A stretch of 64,000 bases of DNA from Saccharicrinis sp963663905 (GCA_963663905.2 OY760657.1:2976001-3040000), one strand, 5' to 3'. Shown: positions 48,817 to 58,527, counted from the stretch's first letter. The notes: generated by a model from the letters alone, not told the origin. Numbers and translations: made by a program.

Positions 48817-49056
48817 TTAGGCGCAATGTTTTTGTAAAAATTCAATAGTAGAACCAACTGACTGTAAAGCCGGCATCTCAGAATTTTCAATTTCCAAATC
48901 AAATTTTGTTTCTAAAAGGAACAAAAAACACGTAAGATCCACTTCATCAACTAAAAGCTCTTCTTTTAAAGTGGCATCTTCAACAATTTTCTCTCTCGGC
49001 ACACCAGTCTTTCTTAAAACCTTATATAAGTTTCTTCTAATTGTTTCCTGTTTCAT
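48817..49056 (-). CDS. Acyl carrier protein-like, serine missing
   Basis: 79 residues with the four-helix ACP pattern (VPREKIVEDATLKEELLVDEVDLTCFLFLLETKFDLEI). At the place of the DSL motif it reads DEV, so the phosphopantetheine-bearing serine is replaced by glutamate. The surrounding hydrophobic core, with LLETKFDLEIENSEM, is retained. It cannot be a normal holo-ACP. It may be a pseudo-ACP that binds a partner protein, or a diverged fragment. It stands between the STN operon and the DUF4494 gene on the opposite strand. A C-terminal KHCA has one Cys. Confidence 0.72.
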   Translation of the reverse strand: MKQETIRRNLYKVLRKTGVPREKIVEDATLKEELLVDEVDLTCFLFLLETKFDLEIENSEMPALQSVGSTIEFLQKHCA

Positions 49057-49278
49057 GATCGTATAATTTATGCTACTATTTGTGCTTATTTATTATGAAG
49101 ACAATTCAACTTAAAAGCACACGTATATAAATTTTGAATTATTTTTAAAAATATTTCATATTCATATATTACATCTCATTTTGCTTTGTTAGTTTTTCTT
49201 CCAAGAAAATTAAAATATGGTCCCATTTAAAAAATAACCCTGCTATATTTGTGCTTCAAAAATTCAAAAAAAGCAATT

Positions 49279-49845
49279 ATGAATACATGGTTTGAGTGTA
49301 AAGTAAAATATGAAACAGTAGATGAACAAACGGGTAAAGAAAAGAAGGTAAACCTACCTTACTTAATTGATGCTGTATCATATACAGAAGCAGAAAGCAG
49401 AATACATGCAGAAATGGAACAATATGTCAGAGGTGAATTTTCTGTACCTTCAATAAAAAAAGCAAACTATACAGACTTATTTTTTTATGATGATGGAGAC
49501 AAATGGTATAAATGTAAAGTTGTATTTGTTTCTATTGATGAAAAAGCAGGAAAAGAGAAAAAAGTTTCGAACCAAATGTTGGTTTTAGCATCTGATTTAA
49601 AGGAAGCATATGAAAGAATTAATCAATCGATGAATGGAATGACTGTAGACTTTGATATTACAGCCATCATTGAAAGTAACATTGCTGATGTTTTTCCTTA
49701 TTTTAAAGATGAAGTTAACGAACCAATTCCTGCCAACTTAACACCATTAAGTGAATATGAGAAAAAACAAGAAGTAATCAGTGAAAACTCATACAATGAT
49801 GATATCAATGAAGATGCAGACGAATCTGAAGAAGAAGAAATATAA
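49279..49845 (+). CDS. DUF4494 family protein with internal duplication
   Basis: 188 residues from ATG 49279 (an upstream in-frame ATG at 49249 is within the promoter region). Two tandem copies of one motif are visible: WFECKVKYETVDEQTGKEKK (about 3-22) and WYKCKVVFVSIDEKAGKEKK (about 77-96), each followed by a helix. The tail is strongly acidic (DADESEEEEI). DUF4494 is a Bacteroidota family of unknown role. A TATATTTG box lies at 49244-49251, about 28 bases upstream of the ATG. Confidence 0.8.
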   Translation: MNTWFECKVKYETVDEQTGKEKKVNLPYLIDAVSYTEAESRIHAEMEQYVRGEFSVPSIKKANYTDLFFYDDGDKWYKCKVVFVSIDEKAGKEKKVSNQMLVLASDLKEAYERINQSMNGMTVDFDITAIIESNIADVFPYFKDEVNEPIPANLTPLSEYEKKQEVISENSYNDDINEDADESEEEEI

Positions 49846-49858
49846 TTAAGATTTAAAC

Positions 49859-49897
49859 AATGAGAAATTACTTACATAGTTCAAGTAATTTCTCATT
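49859..49897 (+). terminator. Terminator after the DUF4494 gene
   Basis: AATGAGAAATTACTT (49859-49873) pairs perfectly with AAGTAATTTCTCATT (49883-49897) across nine bases. Fifteen-base-pair stem. T-rich but with no exact U-run. Confidence 0.75.
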
Positions 49898-50336
49898 CGT
49901 CATTTTATATATTATAGTCTTTATCCAACTTTATAAAACCTAATTCTTTCCAATCTTCAAATTCAATAATTAATCAAACCAAAAATACTTCAGTCTTATC
50001 TCCAATCAAATTATTATTTATGGTTAATTATAACTAACTTTATGCATTGTTAAAAGATGACTCTTTTCATGGTAAAGCTACTTACTTTAACAAAATATAA
50101 ACAATTAGCACTGCAGATTGTTATAGTTAAGCCTAATTATAATTTAACACAAAATCCTTTTACATTTTTTAATAAAACATGTTCTGAAACAAGTTTTTAT
50201 ATCAAATTGAAATTTATCGCGCCCATTTTGTGATAAAAAGGAAAAAAATTAATGATTATTTTAATTTTAAATGAAGAAAAATATCTTTAATTGATTATTT
50301 TTGCTGCTCTTAAAAAAAGAAGATTCATAAAACCGA
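49898..50336 (+). other. Intergenic region upstream of the PPi-PEPCK gene
   Basis: About 440 bases without a gene. It is AT-rich. A TATTTTTGC box at 50296-50304 lies 32 bases before the ATG of the next gene and is a good -7 candidate, but no TTTG sits at the usual distance. I see no riboswitch-like structure, though a long leader and regulator site could be here. Confidence 0.5.
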
Positions 50337-53300
50337 ATGATAATGAAAGAGGAAGTGTTCAACTCAAAACCAACCAAGAAGGATCGTAAGGAAATGATCC
50401 AGTACATCAACCTTCAATTGGCTGCTCTTGGTCAACCTTTGTTTCATGATGAAACAGATGCTCACAAAAAACTTTCGAATACGAAGTTTTTAGAGTTAAC
50501 GGAAGGCCTTATCAGCAGTTTCAGAGAAAAATCAAGATTGTTGTCTGATCACCTTTCACCGGTTGATTCAAGGATACAAGACTTTATTGATGATTATTTG
50601 AAGGATGTAAACATTGACAAATCCTTACGTATGCCTAACAACACTTTGGTTCTTAACCAAAAAGGGATGGCAAGAGAGGTTAGCTTACCACCAAATGGTG
50701 ACACCTTTAAAAATGATTTAGTTAATTCTTATCGTATAAAACAGGGTATATTAAATAACCCGGCTAACGATAAAAGAACTACAAAAGGAACCTTCCACAT
50801 TGTTGCAGGAGGATTACCTGTTCCTTTGGATAAAAAAGAAGTACCTAAGGTTACGTTTGCTCACTTATTAAACGCGGCTTTAAATCCTTCTGATGATTTT
50901 AAAATTTTACCATTTACTTCAAACCAGGAAAATAAAGCAAAAGTAATGTTATCATTACTTCTTCGTCCTGTAGTTTGTCCTAAAGTAGAAGGTGTAATTG
51001 AAGAAAAAAGCATGGAAATTCGTTTCTTTGCTCCAGGAAGTTTAGCAAGTAACCTTGATTTTGTTGAAAACATCTTCGGTAATGCAGGCGATCACAACTT
51101 AGCGGAAAATGATGCAGCTCTTGATGTTGAACACTGGACTGGTCATACTGGATGCATCATCCTTGCACCACAATTAACAAAATTAAAAAAGAAAGATATT
51201 GGATTACCTCATATATCAGAAGCTACAGATCGTCAGAAAAAAGATGGTATGTGCTACGAAAGCGAGGATGAACTATATAACGAAGGTGGAGCATTTAAAG
51301 TAACTTGTCGTGATGACAGGGGTATTGTTATCACTTTAATTGCTGACAATTACTACGGATACTCTAAAAAAGAAGTTAAAACTCAAATTGGATATTCTGC
51401 TAACCTATTTGGATTAGTTGAGGAAGAACACGCAGGTGGTGCTATCGCTTTCCCTCGTGGTATTATGAGTGAAAACGTATTTGGAAATAATTTCTCAGAG
51501 AAATTTGATTACGCATATAACTTTAAAGAGGCTATTAGCTTAATTGGCGATAAGGTTGAGGTTAAACCTGAAGGATATGCAATTGATAAAAAATATCCTA
51601 GCATTGTCTACATTCCAGAAGGTGCTGACATTGATATTCAAAAAAGTTCAGTTTCATGGGATAATAATGGATCAGAGTTCTCTTTAAAACTTTCTCCTGA
51701 GAAGATTTATGTGCATCCATCTGGTGATAAGTTTCAATTAGTAAAACACCCTGCACAACCACTTTGGAGAATTATCCATACAAGTGCTGAAGGAATGTTC
51801 TGTCACAAACCATGTACTGTATCAGGTGGTGGTAAATCAGAGATTTCTAAATCATTACAGAATGCCATTAAATATGGTACTTTCAACATTCAAAATCTAG
51901 AGGAAGATTTTAAATTAGCTGACGAAATCATTAACAAAGATTTTTCTACTCGCTGGAAAGATTACAAACCAGGTGAAGCAACTCACGACACTCGTAGTTT
52001 CTTAAGTCCAGAGCGTACTCTTGGTTCTGCTGTAAAATTATTAACTCCTTCTGATCAATATAACAAAGAGTATAATGAGTTCTTAAAAAATATTCCGGAA
52101 CACATTCGTACTTTAGTATTATTCGTAAAACGTCTATACAGAAACGATACTGAAAAAGGAAACTGGAAAGATTATATGACTGTAGAGATTGTTAACGGTC
52201 GTGCAGGAACAACCCTTATGTATAAAAACAATCCAGTAATTGGTAGTTATGTTCGTATTGGATTTAGCAAAGACGAAAACTGGTTAGTTCATAAATTACG
52301 TTCTGACTTTGTTCCTAGTCATAAAATCCAAATGGAGGATGATATTACAGCTTCTATTACTATTCCTGCATCAAGAATTAAGTATTTAAATAACGAATAC
52401 AAAAATCCTTCTGTAAAAGTAACAGCTAACTGTGAAAGTCACTTATTCCAGAGACCCGATGAAGCTGTAATCAGAGGTTATGATGTTGATGCTGAATTTG
52501 ATATCGTACAAGATGGCACATTCTTAACAAACTACGAACCTTTACGTAAAGCTGATGCTATCGAGTTAATGGAAGATGCTATTAACTTTGACAAATACAC
52601 TCAACCAGTTAAAGATCACATCACTAAGGTTGCAACTAGTGAGAAAGATACATTTTTTGTAACACCTTCTCATACACGTATAGTTGAAGATGGCCCTACT
52701 AAAAACCCAAGATATCTACAGAAAAACATTTATGCTGTAGAAACTGAAGATAGCTATCTTGCTGAAGTTGGTATTAGATTAAGAAGAAGAATTACTCCTG
52801 ATCAACCTGTTGTTCATATCGTAAACGCAGTATTACCAGGACGTAGAAATAATCCAGTTGATAAAGAAAACGGAATCAGACCACTAAGCGTTTACAACCC
52901 TATTCATTATCAAGAATTACCTGAATTATTTATGGACTTTATCTGTAGTTTAACTGGTAAATCTCCATCAACAACAGGTGCTGGATCTGAAGGTGCTTTA
53001 ACAAAAGGTCCTTTCAACATGTTAGCTCCAACATCAGACTTAAACAATGCTTTATTATCATACATCTTAACTGAATACCAAGGATTTAGTTCTGCTGCAG
53101 GATATGTTGGAAAATCAAGATTTGATCACGACATCAGTCTTTTAATCCCTGAAATCTGGGCTCGTTTAGTTCCAGAAGACAGAGATCCTAATCTATTAAT
53201 TGAGACTGGCTGTTTAGAAAAACTTGAAGATTTTGAATTTGAAGGTAAAAAAGTACTTGCTAGCCGTTTAGGGTATAGAATTACAGAAAACTTCGCATTT

Positions 53301-53819
53301 AGATGTATGAACCGTCTATTTGACGAACCTAAAGCTGTATTTAGCGAAGAAATGCTTAAACCAGAACTTCAGGGAATGGAAGATTTCGTTGACGGAATCA
53401 ATAACATTGTTGAAGCACAACAAAAAGTTGCATTAGCCTACTTTGAAGATGGAAGTGTCGAAGCAGCTATTCCTCCATTAAAAATTCTTTTAAGCATTAT
53501 GGCTTATGGAGAATACGAAGGAAAAACAATTGATGATCCTGAATTACGTAAGTGTTTTGATCGTGATTATGTTATCAATAGTGATTGGTATAAAGAAAGA
53601 TTAGCTCTTAAACAAAAACAAAATCTTGCATTTATTACTAATCAGTTAAATAACCTTGAAAAATTTGCTACTGCTAAAGAAAATGCTGAATTAGTTGAGC
53701 AAATGAATATTACAAATAGAATTAAAATTGCAAAAGAAAAGATTGAATACATTAAATCAGAACAATACATTATAGACCATGTTGGTACTATTGGTGCTGA
53801 TCCCCTTTTCAAAAAATAA
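50337..53819 (+). CDS. PPi-type phosphoenolpyruvate carboxykinase (candidate)
   Basis: 1160 residues. Size and the run of motifs resemble the PPi-dependent PEPCK of Entamoeba and propionibacteria (EC 4.1.1.38), which interconverts oxaloacetate and PPi with PEP, phosphate and CO2. Visible blocks: QYINLQLAALGQPLF and KSRLLSDH near the start, RTTKGTFHIVAGGLPVP, RFFAPGSLASNLDFVENIFGNAG, HWTGHTGCIILAP, EEHAGGAIAFPRG and the phosphate-loop-like SGGGKSEISKS (Ser496-Lys500). It is unlike ATP- or GTP-PEPCK in length and P-loop. The family call rests on memory of the pattern. No ATP-PEPCK is in the window. Confidence 0.7.
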   Translation: MIMKEEVFNSKPTKKDRKEMIQYINLQLAALGQPLFHDETDAHKKLSNTKFLELTEGLISSFREKSRLLSDHLSPVDSRIQDFIDDYLKDVNIDKSLRMPNNTLVLNQKGMAREVSLPPNGDTFKNDLVNSYRIKQGILNNPANDKRTTKGTFHIVAGGLPVPLDKKEVPKVTFAHLLNAALNPSDDFKILPFTSNQENKAKVMLSLLLRPVVCPKVEGVIEEKSMEIRFFAPGSLASNLDFVENIFGNAGDHNLAENDAALDVEHWTGHTGCIILAPQLTKLKKKDIGLPHISEATDRQKKDGMCYESEDELYNEGGAFKVTCRDDRGIVITLIADNYYGYSKKEVKTQIGYSANLFGLVEEEHAGGAIAFPRGIMSENVFGNNFSEKFDYAYNFKEAISLIGDKVEVKPEGYAIDKKYPSIVYIPEGADIDIQKSSVSWDNNGSEFSLKLSPEKIYVHPSGDKFQLVKHPAQPLWRIIHTSAEGMFCHKPCTVSGGGKSEISKSLQNAIKYGTFNIQNLEEDFKLADEIINKDFSTRWKDYKPGEATHDTRSFLSPERTLGSAVKLLTPSDQYNKEYNEFLKNIPEHIRTLVLFVKRLYRNDTEKGNWKDYMTVEIVNGRAGTTLMYKNNPVIGSYVRIGFSKDENWLVHKLRSDFVPSHKIQMEDDITASITIPASRIKYLNNEYKNPSVKVTANCESHLFQRPDEAVIRGYDVDAEFDIVQDGTFLTNYEPLRKADAIELMEDAINFDKYTQPVKDHITKVATSEKDTFFVTPSHTRIVEDGPTKNPRYLQKNIYAVETEDSYLAEVGIRLRRRITPDQPVVHIVNAVLPGRRNNPVDKENGIRPLSVYNPIHYQELPELFMDFICSLTGKSPSTTGAGSEGALTKGPFNMLAPTSDLNNALLSYILTEYQGFSSAAGYVGKSRFDHDISLLIPEIWARLVPEDRDPNLLIETGCLEKLEDFEFEGKKVLASRLGYRITENFAFRCMNRLFDEPKAVFSEEMLKPELQGMEDFVDGINNIVEAQQKVALAYFEDGSVEAAIPPLKILLSIMAYGEYEGKTIDDPELRKCFDRDYVINSDWYKERLALKQKQNLAFITNQLNNLEKFATAKENAELVEQMNITNRIKIAKEKIEYIKSEQYIIDHVGTIGADPLFKK

Positions 53820-53838
53820 TTTTATTATTCGATAAACC

Positions 53839-53867
53839 AAAAGAGGTTACTTAAAGTAACCTCTTTT
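53839..53867. terminator. Bidirectional terminator
   Basis: AAAAGAGGTTACTT (53839-53852) pairs with AAGTAACCTCTTTT (53854-53867) with almost no loop, so the true loop is a few bases. It serves both the PEPCK gene and the converging TPR gene. Confidence 0.8.
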
Positions 53868-53872
53868 TTATT

Positions 53873-54535
53873 CTATTTCTTACAGTATTTATCTATATAA
53901 TCTTTAGATCCATTATACCCCATATCTAAAGCTTTTTTCCAATCCAAACAAGCATCTTCCTTTTGTCCTTTTTTATATAAACAAACTCCTCGATTAAAAT
54001 AGGCTGCCGAGAATTCTGGATTCAATTTTAAAGCATAATCATAATCAACAAGAGCTCCGTCATACATTTTTAATTGCATAAAACAATTTGCCCTATTAAA
54101 GTAATAATAATGAACTAAATAAAAATCTTCTCCATTCCTTTTTGCATAATTTGTAGCATTTGTATACTCCAGTATTGCTTCAGAAAAATCAGAACTATCT
54201 CTTAAAATTTCTGCAAGGTAAAAGCACAACTCGTCATCATCAGAAAATATTTGTTTTCCCTTTTGCAAGGCACTAATAACAACCTCTTTACAACTCTTAT
54301 CATGTAACCACACCTCATAAATTAACAAATAGGTTTCTTTTAAAACAGAATCAACAGATAATGATTCAACCAAGGTTTTAAGAGCTTCTTTACATTTATC
54401 TTCATCCAGGAATTGTTGCGCCTTATTCATTAAATCTAATGCCATATTTCTATCATCAACATCAACCACATAGTTTTTTTGAGCATTTAGATTTAAACCT
54501 ACAAACAAAAGCAATATTGAAAACCAACACCTCAT
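53873..54535 (-). CDS. Secreted tetratricopeptide-repeat protein
   Basis: 220 residues with signal peptide (cleavage near LNAQ, about 20). At least three TPRs, the last two strong: FYLVHYYYFNRANCFMQLKMYDGALVDYDYAL and PEFSAAYFNRGVCLYKKGQKEDACLDWKKAL. Two extra cysteines sit in repeats. Such proteins act as protein-protein adaptors in the periplasm. Specific role unknown. Converges with the PEPCK gene. Confidence 0.85.
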   Translation of the reverse strand: MRCWFSILLLFVGLNLNAQKNYVVDVDDRNMALDLMNKAQQFLDEDKCKEALKTLVESLSVDSVLKETYLLIYEVWLHDKSCKEVVISALQKGKQIFSDDDELCFYLAEILRDSSDFSEAILEYTNATNYAKRNGEDFYLVHYYYFNRANCFMQLKMYDGALVDYDYALKLNPEFSAAYFNRGVCLYKKGQKEDACLDWKKALDMGYNGSKDYIDKYCKK

Positions 54536-54721
54536 ACCCCTATTATTTATTGCTATAAAATGAAATATGATCTCAATTACTCCATTTGCCTCAATAAAAA
54601 CAAGGTCTTTCTATCTGTAATTTTATTTCATTTTCACTAAACAGCAATATAAAGGTAAGATAGAATCATTCTATTTTCAATACTCATTAATAAGGAGAAA
54701 AAAAATAGTACAATAAAAACA

Positions 54722-55831
54722 TTACTTTACCTCAAATAAATCAAGCTCCTTTGCTTTACCTTTTAATTGAACCTTATCTACATATTCTATTTGGTAACCA
54801 TTTTGATAGTTAGATATAACATTTGCAAAAGACTTTGTAACCAACAATTCTTTTTTATAAGGTTTGCAATGTTTTTGTATGCGGGCAGCAGTATTTAATA
54901 CATCTCCATGAAAAGCCAATTCCGTTTTGACTTCGCCAACTTCTGCAGCCATTACTTTACCTACATTTATAGAAGCCGAGAAAACAGGGATTAAACCATA
55001 CTTTTCATTAAAATAAGAATAGTTTTCAATTAATTCATCTTTAAAAAGAAAGAAGAAATCTACCGCTTTTTTGTAATTTTTTATTTTTGAAGCATTCCAG
55101 GTTACAACAACCTCATCACCTACAAATTGATAAATCCTTCCATTCGTCATCAACAAAGGACTCGTTAGTTTTTTAAAACAATCCTGAATAAAATAACTAT
55201 ACTTTTCATGTCCTAATTTTTCAGCAAATTCTGTAGATGATTGCAAATCCAGAAACATAAAAATCAGATATTCTTCTCTTGGACGTTGATAATAGCCCAT
55301 CATCACCCTCCCTAACTTCCTAAATCCAATTTGTTTAAATAAGGTAATCAGTAATTGATAAACATAACTACCTACAAACATTACAATAAGAAAGAAAAGT
55401 GTAGTTGGATTAAAAAGAAAGCTTCCTATAGAATTCTTTACTTCTGAAAACACTAATCCTATTTCAACGGTATAATGAATCAGTCCTAACAAAAAGCTTA
55501 TCACAACAAAAGTTAAGGTGTCAAATAATACAACAACTAAAGTCAATCTTTTTATATGATACTTACGAACTAGTTGTGGATAAATAAAGAATTGACCATA
55601 CCATGAAATTAAAGCAAAGATTGAAATTATCAGAGATGAACTAACTATACGTTCTTTCATAAAAATCATCCCCTTGCTAAATGTATCTGCTATATCATTA
55701 CTTTTATAACCTAAAGATTGCACAAACATTGCTAACCTAAGTACAAAATTCCAATATAGAAGTGCATTTATAAGTTGTAATAAATGAAATTTCAGCTTAG
55801 TTCTGTAATACTTTTTCTTTGAATATGACAT
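54722..55831 (-). CDS. Membrane-bound class III adenylate/guanylate cyclase
   Basis: 369 residues. About four membrane helices in the first 170 residues (around 22-40, 65-85, 98-122 and 140-165), then a class III cyclase domain. Metal-binding Asp195 (FLDLQSST) and Asp239 (VGDEVVV) are present, as are the transition-state Asn313 and Arg317 (GDVLNTAARIQ). These support a catalytically competent enzyme. The nucleotide (ATP or GTP) specificity is not certain; Lys302 near the substrate-base pocket is compatible with ATP. No CRP-type receptor gene is next to it. Confidence 0.87.
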   Translation of the reverse strand: MSYSKKKYYRTKLKFHLLQLINALLYWNFVLRLAMFVQSLGYKSNDIADTFSKGMIFMKERIVSSSLIISIFALISWYGQFFIYPQLVRKYHIKRLTLVVVLFDTLTFVVISFLLGLIHYTVEIGLVFSEVKNSIGSFLFNPTTLFFLIVMFVGSYVYQLLITLFKQIGFRKLGRVMMGYYQRPREEYLIFMFLDLQSSTEFAEKLGHEKYSYFIQDCFKKLTSPLLMTNGRIYQFVGDEVVVTWNASKIKNYKKAVDFFFLFKDELIENYSYFNEKYGLIPVFSASINVGKVMAAEVGEVKTELAFHGDVLNTAARIQKHCKPYKKELLVTKSFANVISNYQNGYQIEYVDKVQLKGKAKELDLFEVK

Positions 55832-56002
55832 GTTATAATACTGATTTATCTGATAGAATAAACAGACTTTAAGTTACAAAAATAGATTAATCCGATTTAT
55901 AAAATATCAAAATCCAGATGAAGTGCTGTAATCTGGAATTATCAAACCAAATTCAAGCCCTAAAAGTGAAATAAAAACAACATCTAAGATTATTATACAA
56001 AA

Positions 56003-56024
56003 AAAGCTTCCTTTCGGAAGCTTT
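56003..56024 (-). terminator. Terminator after the TonB-dependent receptor gene
   Basis: Minus strand: AAAGCTTCC pairs with GGAAGCTTT, loop GAAA, followed by seven T. Strong intrinsic terminator about 25 bases past the stop. Confidence 0.85.
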
Positions 56025-56046
56025 AACTAATTCATCTTATTAAAGA

Positions 56047-58122
56047 TTATTTATAACCTATTTTAACTTGCAAGCCTACTTTTATCCATCTTCCTGGTTG
56101 ATAAAGCTGACCAATGTCTGTGTACTTTTTATCTAACAAGTTAGTAGCTTCTGCATAAATTTTATACTTTGACTCTGACCACAATAATTTAAAATCAACC
56201 ACCTCAAAAGGATCGTATTCTTTTGCCTCTTCTATGCCAGTATTTATATCATACTCGGAATACCCTCCTACTCTGTCTTGATATTGTAAAGTCCATGCTG
56301 CACTCAAATTTGAAACGATTGCATGAGACAAAGTACCTGAAAATTTATGCTTCAAATAATCAAACACATAACGTGAATTATAACCTTCCGGTAGTGATTT
56401 ATCCTGATTTAACCAGGAATAATCTAACTTCAAACTCTTTAACACCTTCTGGGATGGCAGCAACTTGATAAAATTAAGATCTATATTAGCTTCAACTCCA
56501 TATGTTTTTATCTCATTTATATTTGAAGTCGTCCATTTTTCATCTGATGATGCATTAATTGGTTTACCCCAATCAATCATATTTTCGCCATTTCTACTGA
56601 AAGCAGAAACATTTGCAGAAATACCATTTCCGGTTCTGTACTTAATACCACCTTCATAAGTTAACGACTCTTCTGGCTTTAGATCCGGATTCCCTTGAAT
56701 AGTAGAACTATTATAAAATAAATCAGTATATGTTGGCATTCGTAAAGACTTATTTATGCTACCATAAACCTTAATATTTTCATTAAACCAGTAACCTACA
56801 TCTACACCTGGGAACACATCAAATTTCCAATCTAAATCAGAATTAACATAAGCCATCAATCCTGCTGAAACTGACAAATTATGATACGAATAGCTATGTT
56901 CTAGAAATAACGAAGTATTGGATCTGGTATATTTCTTTGTAAAGAAACCATCTTTTTCTCCAGGAGCAGAAATTTCATCATCCATATCATTTCCAAGTAC
57001 ATTACTCCATATTGATTCTGATCTAAAATCTCCACCCAATGCTGTCTTACCATATTTAGAAACAATAACTTTATTAATATTAGCTCCAAATACATCTGTT
57101 AAGTGATAATTATGATTTGTGTACCAAGAGGCTGCATTTTCATAATTTCTAAATAGCTCAAATCGATCGTGATTACGTCTCCAATAAATTGAGGATTTAA
57201 TTGGATTTTTAGTTTTTGAAGTAAAACTTAAACTAGCAAATTTAGTTCTGGTTTGCTCGTATTGATTTGGATAACGAGCTGTATAGAAAGAATTTGAACC
57301 AAAACCTTTATCTGTATATCCAACTTGTAACTCTACAAGTTCTTTATCTATATTTAATTGTCCATGATAAAATAAATTGTATATATCAAAATCTGTATTA
57401 TCAATATATCCATCACTAGACATCTTATTGGCAGCGATAAAACTCTTAAATTGTTTTGTAGCAATAGTACCGTTGGCACCTATATTATACAAACCGTTTT
57501 GTCCTTTTAATAAGTTAGCTTTTACTCCCGACGTTTCTTCTGACCCGGTAATGAAGTTTATGGCGCCACTAAATGCGCTTGCTCCATGAATTCTGGCTCC
57601 GGGTCCTTCAAGTATTTCAACCCTTTCAATACTCTGAAAATCTACTGGAAGATTTAAGCTGTGATGTCCTGTCTGTGGATCTGTAATATTAATTCCGTTT
57701 AGCAGAATCATTACCTGATCAAAAGAACCACCACGAACACTAACGTCTGATTGAACACCTAACGGTCCTCTTTGTCTCACATCTACCTGAGCTACATATT
57801 CAAGTAACTGATCAACACTTTGAACAGGTAAAGATTCAATCTCATTCTTTGTAATTACTGTCACCACTCTACCTATCTCTGAATAAAGGGCTGGTGTTCT
57901 TCTTGCGGATACCTCAATCTCCTGAATATCAATTTTCTTATTCACCGAAGATGTATCCGTTTGTGCAAATGTTTGTGTATAGCCAATAAATGTAAAATAT
58001 ATTAATGACAACATTCCTATTTTAATATACTTATTTAATGAATTAAATACAGCATACTTAGAACCTTGCCATTTCTTAAACATTACAGGAATACAACAAA
58101 ATTTTAATGAATTTAATCGCAT
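56047..58122 (-). CDS. TonB-dependent outer-membrane receptor
   Basis: 691 residues. Signal segment about 37-54 (in-frame ATGs at 58083 and 58014 are alternative starts; the promoter at 58153 suits 58122). The plug domain (about 65-190) includes VSARRTPALYSEIGRVVTVITKNEIESLPVQSVDQLLEYV and SVRGGSFDQVMILLNGINITDPQTGHH, followed by a barrel ending GLQVKIGYK. The sequence resembles BtuB/CirA-type receptors more than SusC (no CarboxypepD domain). Substrate could be cobalamin, a siderophore or another ligand; no cobalamin riboswitch is visible upstream. Confidence 0.9.
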   Translation of the reverse strand: MRLNSLKFCCIPVMFKKWQGSKYAVFNSLNKYIKIGMLSLIYFTFIGYTQTFAQTDTSSVNKKIDIQEIEVSARRTPALYSEIGRVVTVITKNEIESLPVQSVDQLLEYVAQVDVRQRGPLGVQSDVSVRGGSFDQVMILLNGINITDPQTGHHSLNLPVDFQSIERVEILEGPGARIHGASAFSGAINFITGSEETSGVKANLLKGQNGLYNIGANGTIATKQFKSFIAANKMSSDGYIDNTDFDIYNLFYHGQLNIDKELVELQVGYTDKGFGSNSFYTARYPNQYEQTRTKFASLSFTSKTKNPIKSSIYWRRNHDRFELFRNYENAASWYTNHNYHLTDVFGANINKVIVSKYGKTALGGDFRSESIWSNVLGNDMDDEISAPGEKDGFFTKKYTRSNTSLFLEHSYSYHNLSVSAGLMAYVNSDLDWKFDVFPGVDVGYWFNENIKVYGSINKSLRMPTYTDLFYNSSTIQGNPDLKPEESLTYEGGIKYRTGNGISANVSAFSRNGENMIDWGKPINASSDEKWTTSNINEIKTYGVEANIDLNFIKLLPSQKVLKSLKLDYSWLNQDKSLPEGYNSRYVFDYLKHKFSGTLSHAIVSNLSAAWTLQYQDRVGGYSEYDINTGIEEAKEYDPFEVVDFKLLWSESKYKIYAEATNLLDKKYTDIGQLYQPGRWIKVGLQVKIGYK

Positions 58123-58152
58123 ACTCTTATTTTAAATTATTTTAAATAAGCC

Positions 58153-58161
58153 GCAAAAATA
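58153..58161 (-). promoter_or_regulatory. -7 box upstream of the TonB-dependent receptor
   Basis: TATTTTTGC on the minus strand is a full TAnnTTTGC match, 30 bases before the ATG at 58122, so this gene has its own promoter downstream of the small RNA terminator. Confidence 0.55.
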
Positions 58162-58235
58162 ATAAAATATAAGTGTGTAAATAATGATTTATAGAATAAT
58201 AAAAGAAGAATGGGCTAGTAAACAGGAGGGATATA

Positions 58236-58310
58236 AATAAAAAAGCCGCTGTAAAACGTTCATACAGCGACTTTCAATCTTTAACCAAACCTAACCCTAA
58301 ACTATGAGTT
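58236..58310 (-). ncRNA. Candidate small RNA, about 75 nt
   Basis: Minus strand. A promoter pair (TTTG, 20 bases, CATCTTTG) at 58315-58346 is followed by about 40 bases that contain AGTTTAGGGTTAGG and then a stem AAAGTCGCTGTA with TACAGCGGCTTT (58242-58274) and a T-run. No open frame of useful length is present (a short 2-codon ATG). The terminator stands 120 bases before the TonB-receptor ATG, but that gene has its own -7 box, so an independent small RNA is more likely than an attenuator. Confidence 0.5.
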
Positions 58311-58314
58311 AATA

Positions 58315-58346
58315 CAAAGATGAATATTTTTTCCATAACTACCAAA
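58315..58346 (-). promoter_or_regulatory. Promoter of the candidate small RNA
   Basis: Minus strand: TTTG (58343-58346), 20 bases, CATCTTTG (58315-58322). It differs from TAnnTTTG only at the first base. Confidence 0.5.
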
Positions 58347-58485
58347 TTTTAAAGCAACTTTTTGTTTAAAATTTAACCTACTAATACTAAACAATAGTGA
58401 CATTTTCAAATACTTCAACAATAAGTAAATACATATCAACACATTACACAAACAATGGTATAGATAAATATTTTTAATAAAAAAA

Positions 58486-58508
58486 AGAGTCATAAAAACT
58501 ATGACTCT
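58486..58508 (-). terminator. Terminator after the HIT gene
   Basis: AGAGTCATA pairs with TATGACTCT across five bases; on the minus strand it is followed by a run of T. It lies 19 bases after the HIT gene stop. Confidence 0.8.
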
Positions 58509-58527
58509 CCAATATATTATAAAAGCC

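Noticed and set aside
58123..58350. Cobalamin riboswitch before the TonB-dependent receptor
   Set aside because: The leader lacks the B12-box type conserved core and is too short. The terminator is better explained by a small RNA or attenuator.
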